From assembly GCF_001579045.1 (NCBI RefSeq), contig NZ_KQ970262.1, positions 370,323-431,943 on the forward strand: DNA of 61,621 bases, read 5' to 3'. The position numbers and the translations under genes are program-made. This document shows, one piece after another, positions 19,152 through 30,434 of the stretch. The notes beneath the pieces were generated by a model. The model worked only from the letters and a program-made list of their open reading frames with translations. It made no database searches and was not told the origin of the DNA. Numbering within the stretch: the stretch's first letter is position 1; each line of letters begins with the position of its first letter. This stretch comes from Streptococcus mitis (lineage in GTDB: Bacteria; Bacillota; Bacilli; Lactobacillales; Streptococcaceae).

Positions 19152-19604
19152 ATGGCAAACCCAACTTTCGGAGAAAAAAAAGCGAATACAGACTATGTTG
19201 CACGCTATGGAGTGTATGCAGTTATCCCTGACGCTGAACAAAAACAAATAGTTTTAGTTCAAGCTCCTAATGGTGCTTGGTTCTTACCAGGTGGCGAAAT
19301 TGAAGCAGGTGAAAATCATCAGGAAGCCCTAAAGCGTGAATTGATTGAAGAGCTTGGTTTCACAGCTGAAATTGGTACTTATTACGGACAAGCTGACGAA
19401 TATTTCTACTCTCGTCACCGTGACACCTACTACTACAATCCTGCTTACCTCTATGAAGCGACTTCTTTCAAAGAAGTGCAAAAGCCACTAGAAGACTTTA
19501 ATCATATTGCCTGGTTCCCTATTGATGAGGCTATTGAGAACCTCAAACGTGGTAGCCATAAATGGGCTATTGAATCTTGGAAAAAGCAGCATAAGATTGA
19601 CTAA
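19152..19604 (+). CDS. Nudix hydrolase
   Basis: A 150-residue Nudix (MutT-type) pyrophosphohydrolase. The Nudix box GGEIEAGENHQEALKRELIEELGF matches GX5EX7REUXEEXGU with all metal-binding glutamates. Start at ATG 19152 after GAGGAAAA, consistent with the promoter at 19089-19117. The substrate (oxidised nucleotide, NDP-sugar, dinucleoside polyphosphate) is not predictable. Followed 58 bp later by the DUF1827 gene on the same strand, probably co-transcribed. Confidence 0.88.
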   Translation: MANPTFGEKKANTDYVARYGVYAVIPDAEQKQIVLVQAPNGAWFLPGGEIEAGENHQEALKRELIEELGFTAEIGTYYGQADEYFYSRHRDTYYYNPAYLYEATSFKEVQKPLEDFNHIAWFPIDEAIENLKRGSHKWAIESWKKQHKID

Positions 19605-19662
19605 ATCAAGCTACTTTATTCAAAAAGTGCTATAATAGTATTAGAAAATCGGAGGAAATGTT

Positions 19663-19962
19663 ATGAAGCTTATCAATACGACAAACTCACACTCGCAACT
19701 TGTAAAAAGCCAGCTAGAGAGTACAGATGCAACCCTTGTTGAGGTCTATTCTGCTGGAAATACAGATGTTATTTTTACCCATGCTCCGCTTCACTATGAA
19801 ATCCTCATCTCAAATAAACACCGTGCTATTCGAGAAACTGAAATCGAAGCCATCCAAGAATTTTTCTTGAAACGTAAAATTGATAAGGACTCTATTGATG
19901 AGGCCAATATCAAGACACTCTACTCAGAGAAATTAATTGGGATTTCTATTCCAATCAAATAA
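19663..19962 (+). CDS. DUF1827 family protein
   Basis: A 99-residue protein I recognise as the DUF1827 family of streptococci and lactococci; function unknown. It has a good ribosome binding site (CGGAGGAAATG region) with its own weak -10 (TATAAT at 19632). No membrane segments or catalytic motifs. It lies between the Nudix gene and the convergent ezrA, with two hairpins in the gap. Confidence 0.75.
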   Translation: MKLINTTNSHSQLVKSQLESTDATLVEVYSAGNTDVIFTHAPLHYEILISNKHRAIRETEIEAIQEFFLKRKIDKDSIDEANIKTLYSEKLIGISIPIK

Positions 19963-20016
19963 AGAAGTTGAGTAAAAACTCGATTTGAGAAAAAATCCAG
20001 TAAGTCTTTCCACAAT

Positions 20017-20064
20017 AAAACGCATAGTATCAAGTTTTTCATGAACTGCTATTATGCGTTTTTA
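20017..20064 (+). terminator. Terminator after DUF1827
   Basis: AAAACGCATA and TATGCGTTTT arms with a longer imperfect loop, followed by TTTTA. Confidence 0.65.
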
Positions 20065-20100
20065 TCATTTTGAATCCTTTTGCTCACGATATTACTATAG

Positions 20101-20142
20101 AAAAAGATTTGATTCTGCTTTTCACACAATCAAATCTTTTTT
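20101..20142. terminator. Bidirectional terminator between DUF1827 and ezrA
   Basis: AAAAAGATTTGATT pairs with AATCAAATCTTTTTT; A/T tracts on both sides allow termination from either direction. It ends just past the ezrA stop. Confidence 0.88.
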
Positions 20143-20148
20143 GTTATT

Positions 20149-21876
20149 TTAGAAACGAATCGTTTCACGTGTTTTCTCATATGAGGTAACAAAGCGGTTA
20201 GTTACACCAGGCTCTGCCACTTCCAATGCTTGAGAAATCTTATCAAATGAAGCGTGATAATCAAATTCTTTTTCAAAAATATCTAAAGCTTCGTTAAATG
20301 CTTCTTGAATGCGTTCATCAAATGAGCGATAGCGGTTAGAATATTGTAATAATTGTTCTGTCAAAGTTGCATATTGTACAATATTATAAGTTTCCGTTTC
20401 TAAAGCTTCCATATCATTCGTTGCAATTTCAAGAACTCGGGTAACAGATTCAATGTTAATCATTTTCTGTTCTAACTCAACCATTAAATCCTCAGTATTA
20501 TTGCTTGCCGTAAAGAATAACTTCAAGAAAGTTTGTGGAATACCTGGCAGATTGCGTTTTTCCATGTATCGCTTGATGGTATGGAGACGATTGACATAAA
20601 CATTGGCCTTTTGACGTGCATTAATATCATCTTTCTCAATTTGTGTCAGGCGCTCACTAACTGAAATTTGCTCATCTTCAATATCTTTTAGTTGAGTTTG
20701 TAGATCCTCAAGATTTTCTTCAAGAACTGAATAAGCTTGGGTTGGTTCTTCTTGATTTGAAGTTACCTCAACAATAGCTGCCTCAAAACTCTCTAATTCT
20801 GTCTGAATACGACGAACATGGCTTGCAGCTGTCTCAGGAAGTAAATAGGTCTTGTTCAAACGTGCAATATCTTCTCCCAATAAAGTATTATTCTCTTTCA
20901 TATGTTGAAGGTAAGTTGGAAGAGTTGCAAGTAGATTTTCCACTACTTTCTGAGCAGCAATTTCTCGAGTAAAAATATCATACAAGGCATTGATTTCCTC
21001 TTGTGCCTGTCCATTCTCATATTCGGCATTATCCAATTCCAACTGACGAATATTCTCTTGATTTTTCTTGAATGCTTCATAAAGCAAGTGGAAACGCGCT
21101 TCAATATCCGTTTCAACAAAATGATAATTAGCATCTAAGAGCTTACGATAACCATCTTCTAAATCTTCTAGTTGATCTGGTAGCTCTTTAGATAATGTTG
21201 CTACAATTGCTGGTATACGATCAACAATATGCGTTAAAGCCAAGATATGATTTTCAGCATTATCCAAAATCACAGCAGCTTCTACTGGGTCACCCGATGA
21301 ATTCAAGGTTACAAATTGTGAAAATTCAGATTGGATATTTTCTAATTGTTTTTTAATTTCATCCAAGGCTTGACCATACTGTTCTGAATTTTCAGCAACT
21401 CTATGCTGAAGTTCCTCAAATAAATCCAAAGCATGAAGAACACGACCACTATTTTTAGATTCTTGCTTCTCTAAGTCTGCCAAAGCATTGCGAATTTCAG
21501 TAATATCTTCTTCAATCAAAGTAATTTGACTCTCAATTTGATCAATTTGATGACTGGCCTTGAGAAAACGAAATGAATGGTTATAGCCTTCTGCTTCAAA
21601 GAGATTATTTTCAATATCGGCAAAAGAGTTGAGAGATAAATCGACCCATTTTTGATTCCATTCACGGAAAGCCACTTGACTTTGTCCAATCAAGTGCATA
21701 TTTTTTACAGCTTCTACTTCATCATTTACTGGAAGATTGTATAGTTCTTCTTTTCTTTCTTCTAGCGCCTCTAATCTTCCCTCATTTCGCTTACGTAGAA
21801 AGATTGCCACTACATAAGCCAGAACTAAAATGACTGCAATTGCAACCATTAAATAAATTAGTTGTCCATTAGACAT
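20149..21876 (-). CDS. ezrA: Septation ring formation regulator EzrA
   Basis: A 575-residue membrane-anchored division protein: one N-terminal transmembrane helix (LIYLMVAIAVILVLAYVVAIF, about residues 6-26) and then a long, almost entirely coiled-coil cytoplasmic domain with spectrin-like repeats rich in Glu, Gln, Leu and Lys. EzrA restrains FtsZ ring formation and links the ring to cell-wall synthesis. The ATG at 21876 is chosen because AAGGAG lies 7-8 bases upstream; the earlier TTG at 21903 has none. It is about 80 bp downstream of gyrB's stop region, on the same strand. Confidence 0.95.
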   Translation of the reverse strand: MSNGQLIYLMVAIAVILVLAYVVAIFLRKRNEGRLEALEERKEELYNLPVNDEVEAVKNMHLIGQSQVAFREWNQKWVDLSLNSFADIENNLFEAEGYNHSFRFLKASHQIDQIESQITLIEEDITEIRNALADLEKQESKNSGRVLHALDLFEELQHRVAENSEQYGQALDEIKKQLENIQSEFSQFVTLNSSGDPVEAAVILDNAENHILALTHIVDRIPAIVATLSKELPDQLEDLEDGYRKLLDANYHFVETDIEARFHLLYEAFKKNQENIRQLELDNAEYENGQAQEEINALYDIFTREIAAQKVVENLLATLPTYLQHMKENNTLLGEDIARLNKTYLLPETAASHVRRIQTELESFEAAIVEVTSNQEEPTQAYSVLEENLEDLQTQLKDIEDEQISVSERLTQIEKDDINARQKANVYVNRLHTIKRYMEKRNLPGIPQTFLKLFFTASNNTEDLMVELEQKMINIESVTRVLEIATNDMEALETETYNIVQYATLTEQLLQYSNRYRSFDERIQEAFNEALDIFEKEFDYHASFDKISQALEVAEPGVTNRFVTSYEKTRETIRF

Positions 21877-21957
21877 ATCAAACTCCTTTTTTACTTGAAA
21901 CAATCGTAATGATTATATCATATTTTTTAGACCAAGGGAACTACTTCTCCCGATTTT

Positions 21958-24482
<2,525 letters not shown>

Positions 24483-24489
24483 ACCTTTC

Positions 24490-24498
24490 ATTATAGCA
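24490..24498 (-). promoter_or_regulatory. Extended -10 promoter, leaderless start (HAD gene)
   Basis: TGCTATAAT on the minus strand; exactly 7 bases separate the -10 from the ATG at 24482, so transcription should start at or beside the A of the start codon. Confidence 0.65.
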
Positions 24499-24540
24499 TT
24501 TTTTTATGAAAAAAGCGATGATTTCCCTGATTTTTCCACA

Positions 24541-24566
24541 TAAAAAACGAGATAATAACTCCCGTT
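24541..24566 (-). terminator. Possible terminator after the DJ-1/PfpI gene
   Basis: Minus strand: AAAACGGGAG-TTATTAT-CTCGTTTTTT, a short imperfect stem with a T-run immediately after the stop codon. Confidence 0.55.
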
Positions 24567-25121
24567 TTACTGATTTTTACCAAAGACATCTCGATAGAGC
24601 ATTCCTGTTCGTAAACTCTCTGCATCTCCTCCTAATTGCTCCACCAACTCGTAGGCAAAGGCAAGGGCTGTTGAGGGGCCTCGACTGGTTGTTAAATGAC
24701 CATCTACCACTACTGTTTCCTTGACGTAGTGACCATCAAGAATTTGCTCTTGAACGCCATCATAACAAGTGTACTGCTTGTTTTTCAATAGCCCTGCTTG
24801 ATTGAGGGCAATTGGCGCTGCACAAATGGCTGCTATTTTTTTGCCTTCTTGCTCGAAACTTTGCAACTCTTGAATTAAGGCCTGATTATCGCGCAAATGT
24901 GCAGAACCAGGCATCCCGCCAGGAAGGACAATCATATCATAGTCTGATAAATCACCATCAAAGACACGATCTGCTCTTACTTGGATTGCATGTGAACCCG
25001 TCACTTGCTCTTCAAATCCAACCATATCACATGTGATATTGGCACGACGCAAGACATCTACAACTGTCAAAGCTTCAATTTCTTCAAAGCCCTGAGCTAA
25101 CATAACTGCTACTTTTACCAT
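24567..25121 (-). CDS. DJ-1/PfpI family protein
   Basis: A 184-residue cysteine-nucleophile protein of the DJ-1/ThiJ/PfpI superfamily. Seen: AQGFEEIEALTVVDVLRRA with the conserved Glu near residue 15, VLPGGMPGSAHLRDN and the nucleophile elbow AAICAAPIALNQAG (Cys about 100). Family members act as glyoxalase III/deglycase-like or chaperone proteins against carbonyl and oxidative stress; the old thiJ name as a thiamine enzyme is not supported. Located 10 bp downstream of rodA on the same strand, so likely co-transcribed. Confidence 0.9.
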   Translation of the reverse strand: MVKVAVMLAQGFEEIEALTVVDVLRRANITCDMVGFEEQVTGSHAIQVRADRVFDGDLSDYDMIVLPGGMPGSAHLRDNQALIQELQSFEQEGKKIAAICAAPIALNQAGLLKNKQYTCYDGVQEQILDGHYVKETVVVDGHLTTSRGPSTALAFAYELVEQLGGDAESLRTGMLYRDVFGKNQ

Positions 25122-25131
25122 GATTTTCTCC

Positions 25132-26355
25132 TTATTTTATTTGTTTTAATACAACCTTTTTCCGTTTGAATGGAACTTTTCCGCTCTTTTCTTCAGCTAG
25201 ATTAGTCTGGTAACTCATCGATAAAAGTAAGCCCACACCAATCAGATTACTGATAATAGCCGATCCACCTTGAGAAATGAAAGGTAAGGGAATCCCCGTC
25301 AAAGGAAGCAAGCCCGTCACAGCGCCGATATTCTCAAAGATGTGGAAGAGTAACATCATAATCAAACCAGTGCAAATATAAGTGTAGAACTGGTTATTTG
25401 ATTTAAGAGTAATCTTCAACATACGGTAAATCAGCATGAGGTAAAGAGCAATAACAAGGACAGAGCCAATAAAGCCAAAATCTTCTGCGATAACCGTGAA
25501 AATCATATCCGACTCACGAACTGGAATAAGCAGATTCGAAGCATTAAAACCTTGACCAAATAAGCCACCGCTCCCAATGGCAATCTGCCCTTGAGCCTGT
25601 TGGTAAGTGGTTGTTTGGGCAAAGTCGAATGGATTGAGCCAAGCCAAGATACGATTGATTTGGTAGGTCGGCATTCCTAATTGATGAAGAAAAGCCCTTC
25701 CGTCCTTGCTGATAAAAATAGCTAAGAAACCAGCAATTCCTGATACAGCAGTCACAAATACTGGGATAATAATTTTCCAAGAAACCCCCGATAATAAAAC
25801 GATTCCTGAGAAAATGGCTACAAAAACCAAAGCCGTCCCTAAGTCACTTTGAAGTGCCAAAAGAACTAGGACTGGAATGGTAAAGACAATCATCCAAAAA
25901 ATTAATAAAAAGTCCAGCGGAACTGTGCGTCTCCACTCCTTATGTTTCTTTGTAAATTGGACAATCACACGAGCCAACATGAGGATATAGGATATCTTCA
26001 TAAATTCTGACGGTTGGAAGAGAGTAATTCCATTTATTGATACCCAGTTTTTGGCACCCGTTGATGCAACTAGGCTTGGATTATAAAAGACGATCGGCAA
26101 GACCATGAGTCCCAAACCTAACATATATAGAAAAGGGGTCACTTTCCAAAGAAATTCTGTATTAAAGAGCATGACCACAAAACCAATCACAAGCCCCAAG
26201 GCGATCCAAGCAACCTGCTGCCCTAAAATGGGCAGAATATTGTTTGGATAATCATGACTAACAGCTATATAGATAGCCACCACGCCAATAACCAGTAGAA
26301 AAAATACTGGCAATAGCAAACTATAATCGACTCTAGAGTCGAGAGAACGTTTCAT
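25132..26355 (-). CDS. rodA: Rod-shape SEDS peptidoglycan glycosyltransferase RodA
   Basis: A 407-residue, roughly ten-helix SEDS protein that polymerises lipid II for peripheral wall synthesis with a class-B PBP. Visible SEDS blocks: GAKNWVSINGITLFQPSEFMKI near residue 105-125, LALQSDLGTALVF, and the C-terminal LPLTGIPLPFISQGGSA. It is RodA rather than FtsW by its position and short tails. Start: ATG 26355, giving the usual streptococcal length; the reading could extend to 26382. Followed by the DJ-1 gene. Confidence 0.92.
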   Translation of the reverse strand: MKRSLDSRVDYSLLLPVFFLLVIGVVAIYIAVSHDYPNNILPILGQQVAWIALGLVIGFVVMLFNTEFLWKVTPFLYMLGLGLMVLPIVFYNPSLVASTGAKNWVSINGITLFQPSEFMKISYILMLARVIVQFTKKHKEWRRTVPLDFLLIFWMIVFTIPVLVLLALQSDLGTALVFVAIFSGIVLLSGVSWKIIIPVFVTAVSGIAGFLAIFISKDGRAFLHQLGMPTYQINRILAWLNPFDFAQTTTYQQAQGQIAIGSGGLFGQGFNASNLLIPVRESDMIFTVIAEDFGFIGSVLVIALYLMLIYRMLKITLKSNNQFYTYICTGLIMMLLFHIFENIGAVTGLLPLTGIPLPFISQGGSAIISNLIGVGLLLSMSYQTNLAEEKSGKVPFKRKKVVLKQIK

Positions 26356-26391
26356 ATACACTAACCTTATACTTTCATACAATACTATTTA

Positions 26392-28842
26392 TCAAAGTTC
26401 ATTTAAAAATTTATCAACAGCCTCATCAACTTCGGATTGAGAGATGGTTTTAACAGTCGCTTCTTTTGCTAGAGAAGTCACTATTTGCTTGCCGTATCGT
26501 TTTCCGACGATTCTCCTATCCAGAATGAGGGTTAAGGAACGTTGGTATTCGCGTCTCACACTTCTTCCCAAAGCCTGTTTTAAACGAATAATAGCCATTG
26601 GCAATTGATAATCATAAAAGGCATTTTTCCCTTCTTGATTCAGTTCCTGATTGATCTTTTTCGTCAAGGGTTCTTGGGGATTTTGGAAAGGAAGTCTTGG
26701 TACAACTTGAATCACAAAAGGATGACTTGAAAAGTCAACTCCCTCCCAGAAACTTGCTGCACCAAGCAAGATTTGTTGTTCACCTTTTTCAAAGCGTTTC
26801 TTCAGTTGATGAACATCCCCATTTTTATACTGGGCCAAATGGCTCACAGGGAGTATATCTGATACTGCTAGAAGCATGTCTTTAGCAGTAAAGAGAACTA
26901 AAATCGGTTGCTGGAAAGCTTGAATTTCCACTAGTAAATCAGCTACCTCTCTGGCATAAACTTCTAAGGAGGTTTCTGTTACCAAGGGAAAATCCTTGAC
27001 CATGACTACTTCTTGATCCTGTTTTTTGCCAGCTTCAATCTTAACAAATTTAGCTTCGGGATAGCCTAACAGGTCTGCCAAAGAAACTCTCTGACTAATC
27101 TCAAGAGTAGCCGACACTCCCAAGACTTGACATGAATCAGGCACTAAGGAAGATAGGAGAATACGTCTTGATTTTGTAGAGGAAATCTGAATTTTCTTCT
27201 GACCCGTCTCAGTTGCTTCAAGCCAGTAATCTCGGTCAGCTGTAAAATAGCGAACCAGTTCCTCAAAATCTTCTACTTCTAATTCTGAAAAATACTGGTG
27301 GAGATTGGCAAGAGAATCTAAGATATTTTTCCTAGATTTGCCAGACTGAAATTGTTCTATCAAGTAGAAGCACTCAAAGCGAATACTTTCTAGTATTCGT
27401 TGCTGAACCTTATTTTGCTCCTCCAGTAAAGCCTTATCAAGCAAATCGATAATAGACTGGATATCATGGGTCTCTTGAAGCAGATTTTCTAGAGCCAACA
27501 AGATCTTTTGAACTTCATCAATAATCAATAAACGGTCGCTGACAAATTCAGGATTATCTTCCAGTCTGGTTACAAGATAGGCATGATTGGTCACTAAAAG
27601 CTTGCAGGTTTGTGCCTTTTCTTGACTACATTTCCAAAAATCTTCCGTCACAAATAAGCTCTGAGATGATAAATTCCCGTCATGACGAAGATCAGTCAGA
27701 AAATGTTGGTAACGGTAGAGTTGGCCAATCTCATCCAAATCCCCCGTTTCTGTCTCTGTTAGCCAGACCAAGAGTTGCATTTTAAAGCGTCTAAATAAGC
27801 GATTTTCATCATTTTCCTGCAAGGAACGACAAAAGGCATCCAACTTCAAATAATTTTGAGGTCCCTTTAAACTATGAATATCTATATGGAACACTTCCTT
27901 GAGACGTTTACCTTCTTCTTCCATGATCTGATTTTGAAGAATCTTTGTCGGAACACTAAGGACAATTTGACGCTCTTTGGCTTGAGATAAAGCGGGTAAG
28001 AGATAACCATAGGTTTTCCCAATCCCTGTCGGTGCTTGAATCAGAGAGACAGACTCATCTTTCAATAGCAAGCCAACCTCTTTAGCAAAATTTTCTTGCT
28101 TCTCCCTCACTTCAAGATTCAACAGAGAAATATTTTTAGAAAAATCTTGAGATAGTTTTCGTGGCTCCAGAGGAGCTGCAGTTTTCTTGAAATACAGTCC
28201 TTGAACTTGGACCAAATCTGAAGAAGTCAGGATAGATTGGTTGCGATAAATTTCCTCAATAACCAAGTAGGACTCATATAAGAGAGCGTCAGCCATTTCC
28301 AGCAAGCGTTCCAAGAGACCTTTAGGAAGTTGGGCCATCTTTTCCCGTAGAAATAAGAGTAATTCCGCAGTAGCTTGGGCATCTGAAAGGGCTGTATGAG
28401 CATGTTTTAGAGGAATTCCTAATTCTCGACACAATATCGGCAAGCTATATTTTTCCAGTTCAGGGAAAAAGACCTGGGCCAATTCGACCGTATCTACACG
28501 AGGATTTTTTAGTTCATAGCCTTCAAAAAATAAATTTTCCGCCAAAAGATTGGCATCAAACTGAACATTGTGGGCTACAAAAATCCCATCCTTCACCAAG
28601 TCAAAGATTTTTTTAGCAACTTGCGAAAAATCAGGTGCTTGCGCCAGACGTTGGTCTGTCAATCCTGTCAGTTCTTTGATATGAGCATCTAAGGGTTCAT
28701 GTGGATTGACATCCGTCGTATAGTGATCGACGATTTTTCCATCCTCAATCACAACAATTCCCACTTGAATAATTTTAGCCTTACTACCTGTGCTAGTTGC
28801 CTCTAAATCCACCACAACATAGCGATTACCAATCGTTTTCAT
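26392..28842 (-). CDS. dinG: DinG-family helicase with N-terminal DEDD exonuclease domain
   Basis: An 816-residue fusion: residues 1-165 are a PolC-epsilon-like 3'-5' exonuclease (VDLEATSTG, ELTGLTDQRL, HNVQFDANLL, HTALSDAQAT: the DEDDh residues are present), the rest a DinG/XPD-type superfamily-2 helicase (Walker A QAPTGIGKTYGY, Walker B LLIIDEVQ, C-terminal RLPFQNP, QALGRSVRR). This architecture is the usual Gram-positive DinG, where the iron-sulfur cysteines are lost; no four-cysteine cluster is apparent here. Role: DNA repair/structured-DNA processing. The promoter is an extended -10 only 8 bases from the ATG. Confidence 0.92.
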   Translation of the reverse strand: MKTIGNRYVVVDLEATSTGSKAKIIQVGIVVIEDGKIVDHYTTDVNPHEPLDAHIKELTGLTDQRLAQAPDFSQVAKKIFDLVKDGIFVAHNVQFDANLLAENLFFEGYELKNPRVDTVELAQVFFPELEKYSLPILCRELGIPLKHAHTALSDAQATAELLLFLREKMAQLPKGLLERLLEMADALLYESYLVIEEIYRNQSILTSSDLVQVQGLYFKKTAAPLEPRKLSQDFSKNISLLNLEVREKQENFAKEVGLLLKDESVSLIQAPTGIGKTYGYLLPALSQAKERQIVLSVPTKILQNQIMEEEGKRLKEVFHIDIHSLKGPQNYLKLDAFCRSLQENDENRLFRRFKMQLLVWLTETETGDLDEIGQLYRYQHFLTDLRHDGNLSSQSLFVTEDFWKCSQEKAQTCKLLVTNHAYLVTRLEDNPEFVSDRLLIIDEVQKILLALENLLQETHDIQSIIDLLDKALLEEQNKVQQRILESIRFECFYLIEQFQSGKSRKNILDSLANLHQYFSELEVEDFEELVRYFTADRDYWLEATETGQKKIQISSTKSRRILLSSLVPDSCQVLGVSATLEISQRVSLADLLGYPEAKFVKIEAGKKQDQEVVMVKDFPLVTETSLEVYAREVADLLVEIQAFQQPILVLFTAKDMLLAVSDILPVSHLAQYKNGDVHQLKKRFEKGEQQILLGAASFWEGVDFSSHPFVIQVVPRLPFQNPQEPLTKKINQELNQEGKNAFYDYQLPMAIIRLKQALGRSVRREYQRSLTLILDRRIVGKRYGKQIVTSLAKEATVKTISQSEVDEAVDKFLNEL

Positions 28843-28850
28843 TATAAAAA

Positions 28851-28859
28851 ATTATACCA
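28851..28859 (-). promoter_or_regulatory. Extended -10 promoter, near-leaderless start (dinG)
   Basis: TGGTATAAT on the minus strand; 8 bases separate it from the ATG at 28842. No Shine-Dalgarno sequence is present upstream of the start. Confidence 0.65.
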
Positions 28860-28985
28860 AAAAAAGAGCCATTTGGCACCTGCAAACATGGGATAATTTT
28901 CAAACTCAAGAAGGTTACTTTTCTTAAAAATCCCAACAAACAGAGCATCCTAGCCTACTTATTTTTTGAAAATATTGGAGAATAA

Positions 28986-29028
28986 GAAAAATTGAGAGAA
29001 GAAATGTTTGCATCTTCCCTCTCTCAAC
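28986..29028 (-). terminator. Terminator after the U32 peptidase gene
   Basis: Minus strand: TTGAGAGA...TCTCTCAA stem followed by TTTTTC, shortly after the stop codon at 29041. Confidence 0.75.
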
Positions 29029-29040
29029 GAATCATTTACT

Positions 29041-29970
29041 TTATTTAACCATGTCAGGATCGTAGTCATAAAATCCTGTATCAAGGAAACGGTTTTTAGG
29101 GTGTAACTTACGTACTTCCTCATCCAGCAAGAAAGCTTGGTCATGGCTAAAGTTGCCCTCTTGGATCAAGCTACGCGCTTGGATAAAGAGTTTTGCAATC
29201 TCAACAAAGTTCTGACCTGGAGTGTAGAGTCCTTCTAGTTTCCAGTGAGTGAAACCATGCTCTACCAATTCTGTCAATTTTGTCATCAAATCAAGGTCAT
29301 TGTTAGCAAAGATGTGGGTCCCATGATTGTCTTCAAAGATAGAGTAATGGCTCTCAGGATCACTTGGCTCAGCCAAGAAAAGGTCACGTTTACGCGTCTT
29401 TTCATCATCGATATGCGTAAAGTTATAGTAGTTTTGCAAGAGCGGACGTTTAGAATGATGGATAACGCTAGCTCCGTAAACCAAAACTTCAGCAGGAATT
29501 TCCAAAATCTCTGGCATTTTGAAAAGTTCAGCTGATGGAATTTCACGCGCCAAAACAGCCTCAGATGCGCCAGCCTTCTGTCCCCAGAAGTTAATCTGAC
29601 GACTACTTGTCACCATAGTTGAAGCATCATAGATGGTCTTAAAGGAATAACCATCGCGGTTGACTACGTAAAAGACACCTGCATCCCCAATTGTAATGTA
29701 ATCTGTCTTAATTTCTTCCAAGAAGTCCAGGAAAGGCTTGATACGGTCCATCATATCTTGGTGCATGAGGGCATTGACCGCAACGATCAATTCTTTACCA
29801 GTATCATGAACCAGCTTAGCGATTTCACGCAATTGGTCATGACTAAAGGTTGTTGGCAGACGAAGGCCAAAATCTTTCTCACCGACATAGATACGGTCTA
29901 CGCCAGCTTCGAGTAGTTGTTCAACTTGTTCAATACTTTCAGCAGTTGCTGTAATGATAATCTTTTCCAT
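29041..29970 (-). CDS. U32 family peptidase-like protein
   Basis: A 309-residue protein of the peptidase U32 family (YhbV/YegQ-like). Seen: the N-terminal repeat VEQLLEAGVDRIYVGEKDFGLR, ELIVAVNAL, ITIGDAGVFYVV, and the HWKLEGLYTPG segment. U32 proteins include collagenase-annotated and tRNA/rRNA-hydroxylation enzymes; this short form is usually the partner of a second U32 protein, which is not adjacent here. Start: ATG 29970, because the TATAAT at 29978-29983 (minus) lies upstream and would be inside the coding region if the earlier TTG were used. Leaderless mRNA predicted. Confidence 0.85.
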   Translation of the reverse strand: MEKIIITATAESIEQVEQLLEAGVDRIYVGEKDFGLRLPTTFSHDQLREIAKLVHDTGKELIVAVNALMHQDMMDRIKPFLDFLEEIKTDYITIGDAGVFYVVNRDGYSFKTIYDASTMVTSSRQINFWGQKAGASEAVLAREIPSAELFKMPEILEIPAEVLVYGASVIHHSKRPLLQNYYNFTHIDDEKTRKRDLFLAEPSDPESHYSIFEDNHGTHIFANNDLDLMTKLTELVEHGFTHWKLEGLYTPGQNFVEIAKLFIQARSLIQEGNFSHDQAFLLDEEVRKLHPKNRFLDTGFYDYDPDMVK

Positions 29971-29977
29971 AAGAAAA

Positions 29978-29986
29978 ATTATACCA
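29978..29986 (-). promoter_or_regulatory. Extended -10 promoter, leaderless start (U32 gene)
   Basis: TGGTATAAT on the minus strand with 7 bases to the ATG at 29970; no ribosome binding site is present. Confidence 0.65.
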
Positions 29987-30109
29987 CATTTCTCCAAAAT
30001 CAGCCATTCTTTGAAAATGAAAAGGGACTTTATTCTTTTTGTAATCTTTCTGTAATAATTCTCTGCTGAAAAAATGATAAAATAGGTATGTACTGTTAAG
30101 GAGAGAATA

Positions 30110-30397
30110 ATGCCCGTAAGAAAATTACAATCCTATGAGGTAGACTATCAAGAAGAATTAAGCCGTCAGATTCCTCGCTATCAAGATTATACACCTGAAG
30201 CGCAATCTGATGCCAATCTCAAGGAAATCCTATTTTTTGTTAATATCGCTGTTTTTTGTATCTGTATTGCTATCTTTAGTTTTATCTTTTTAGCATTAAA
30301 ATTCTCAACTGCTCTTGCCTTTGCTGCAGCAATCGGATCCAGCTTACTTGTTTTAAAAATTCAACGGTCTATTATCAAACGAAAACTTAAAAAATAA
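30110..30397 (+). CDS. DUF3270 family small membrane protein
   Basis: A 95-residue protein with a polar N-terminal half and two adjacent hydrophobic helices (about residues 40-62 and 65-83) followed by a basic tail (KIQRSIIKRKLKK), indicating both ends in the cytoplasm. I recognise it as the streptococcal DUF3270 family; function unknown. Good AAGGAGAG ribosome binding site; -10-like GATAAAAT at about 30075. It shares a bidirectional terminator with ciaH. Confidence 0.8.
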   Translation: MPVRKLQSYEVDYQEELSRQIPRYQDYTPEAQSDANLKEILFFVNIAVFCICIAIFSFIFLALKFSTALAFAAAIGSSLLVLKIQRSIIKRKLKK

Positions 30398-30434
30398 ACA
30401 TATCGCCCCATCTGGAGCGATATGTTTATTTTTT
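30389..30434. terminator. Bidirectional terminator between DUF3270 and ciaH
   Basis: AAAATAAACATATCGC pairs perfectly with GCGATATGTTTATTTT around a 10-base loop. The ciaH stop codon lies inside the stem. Confidence 0.92.
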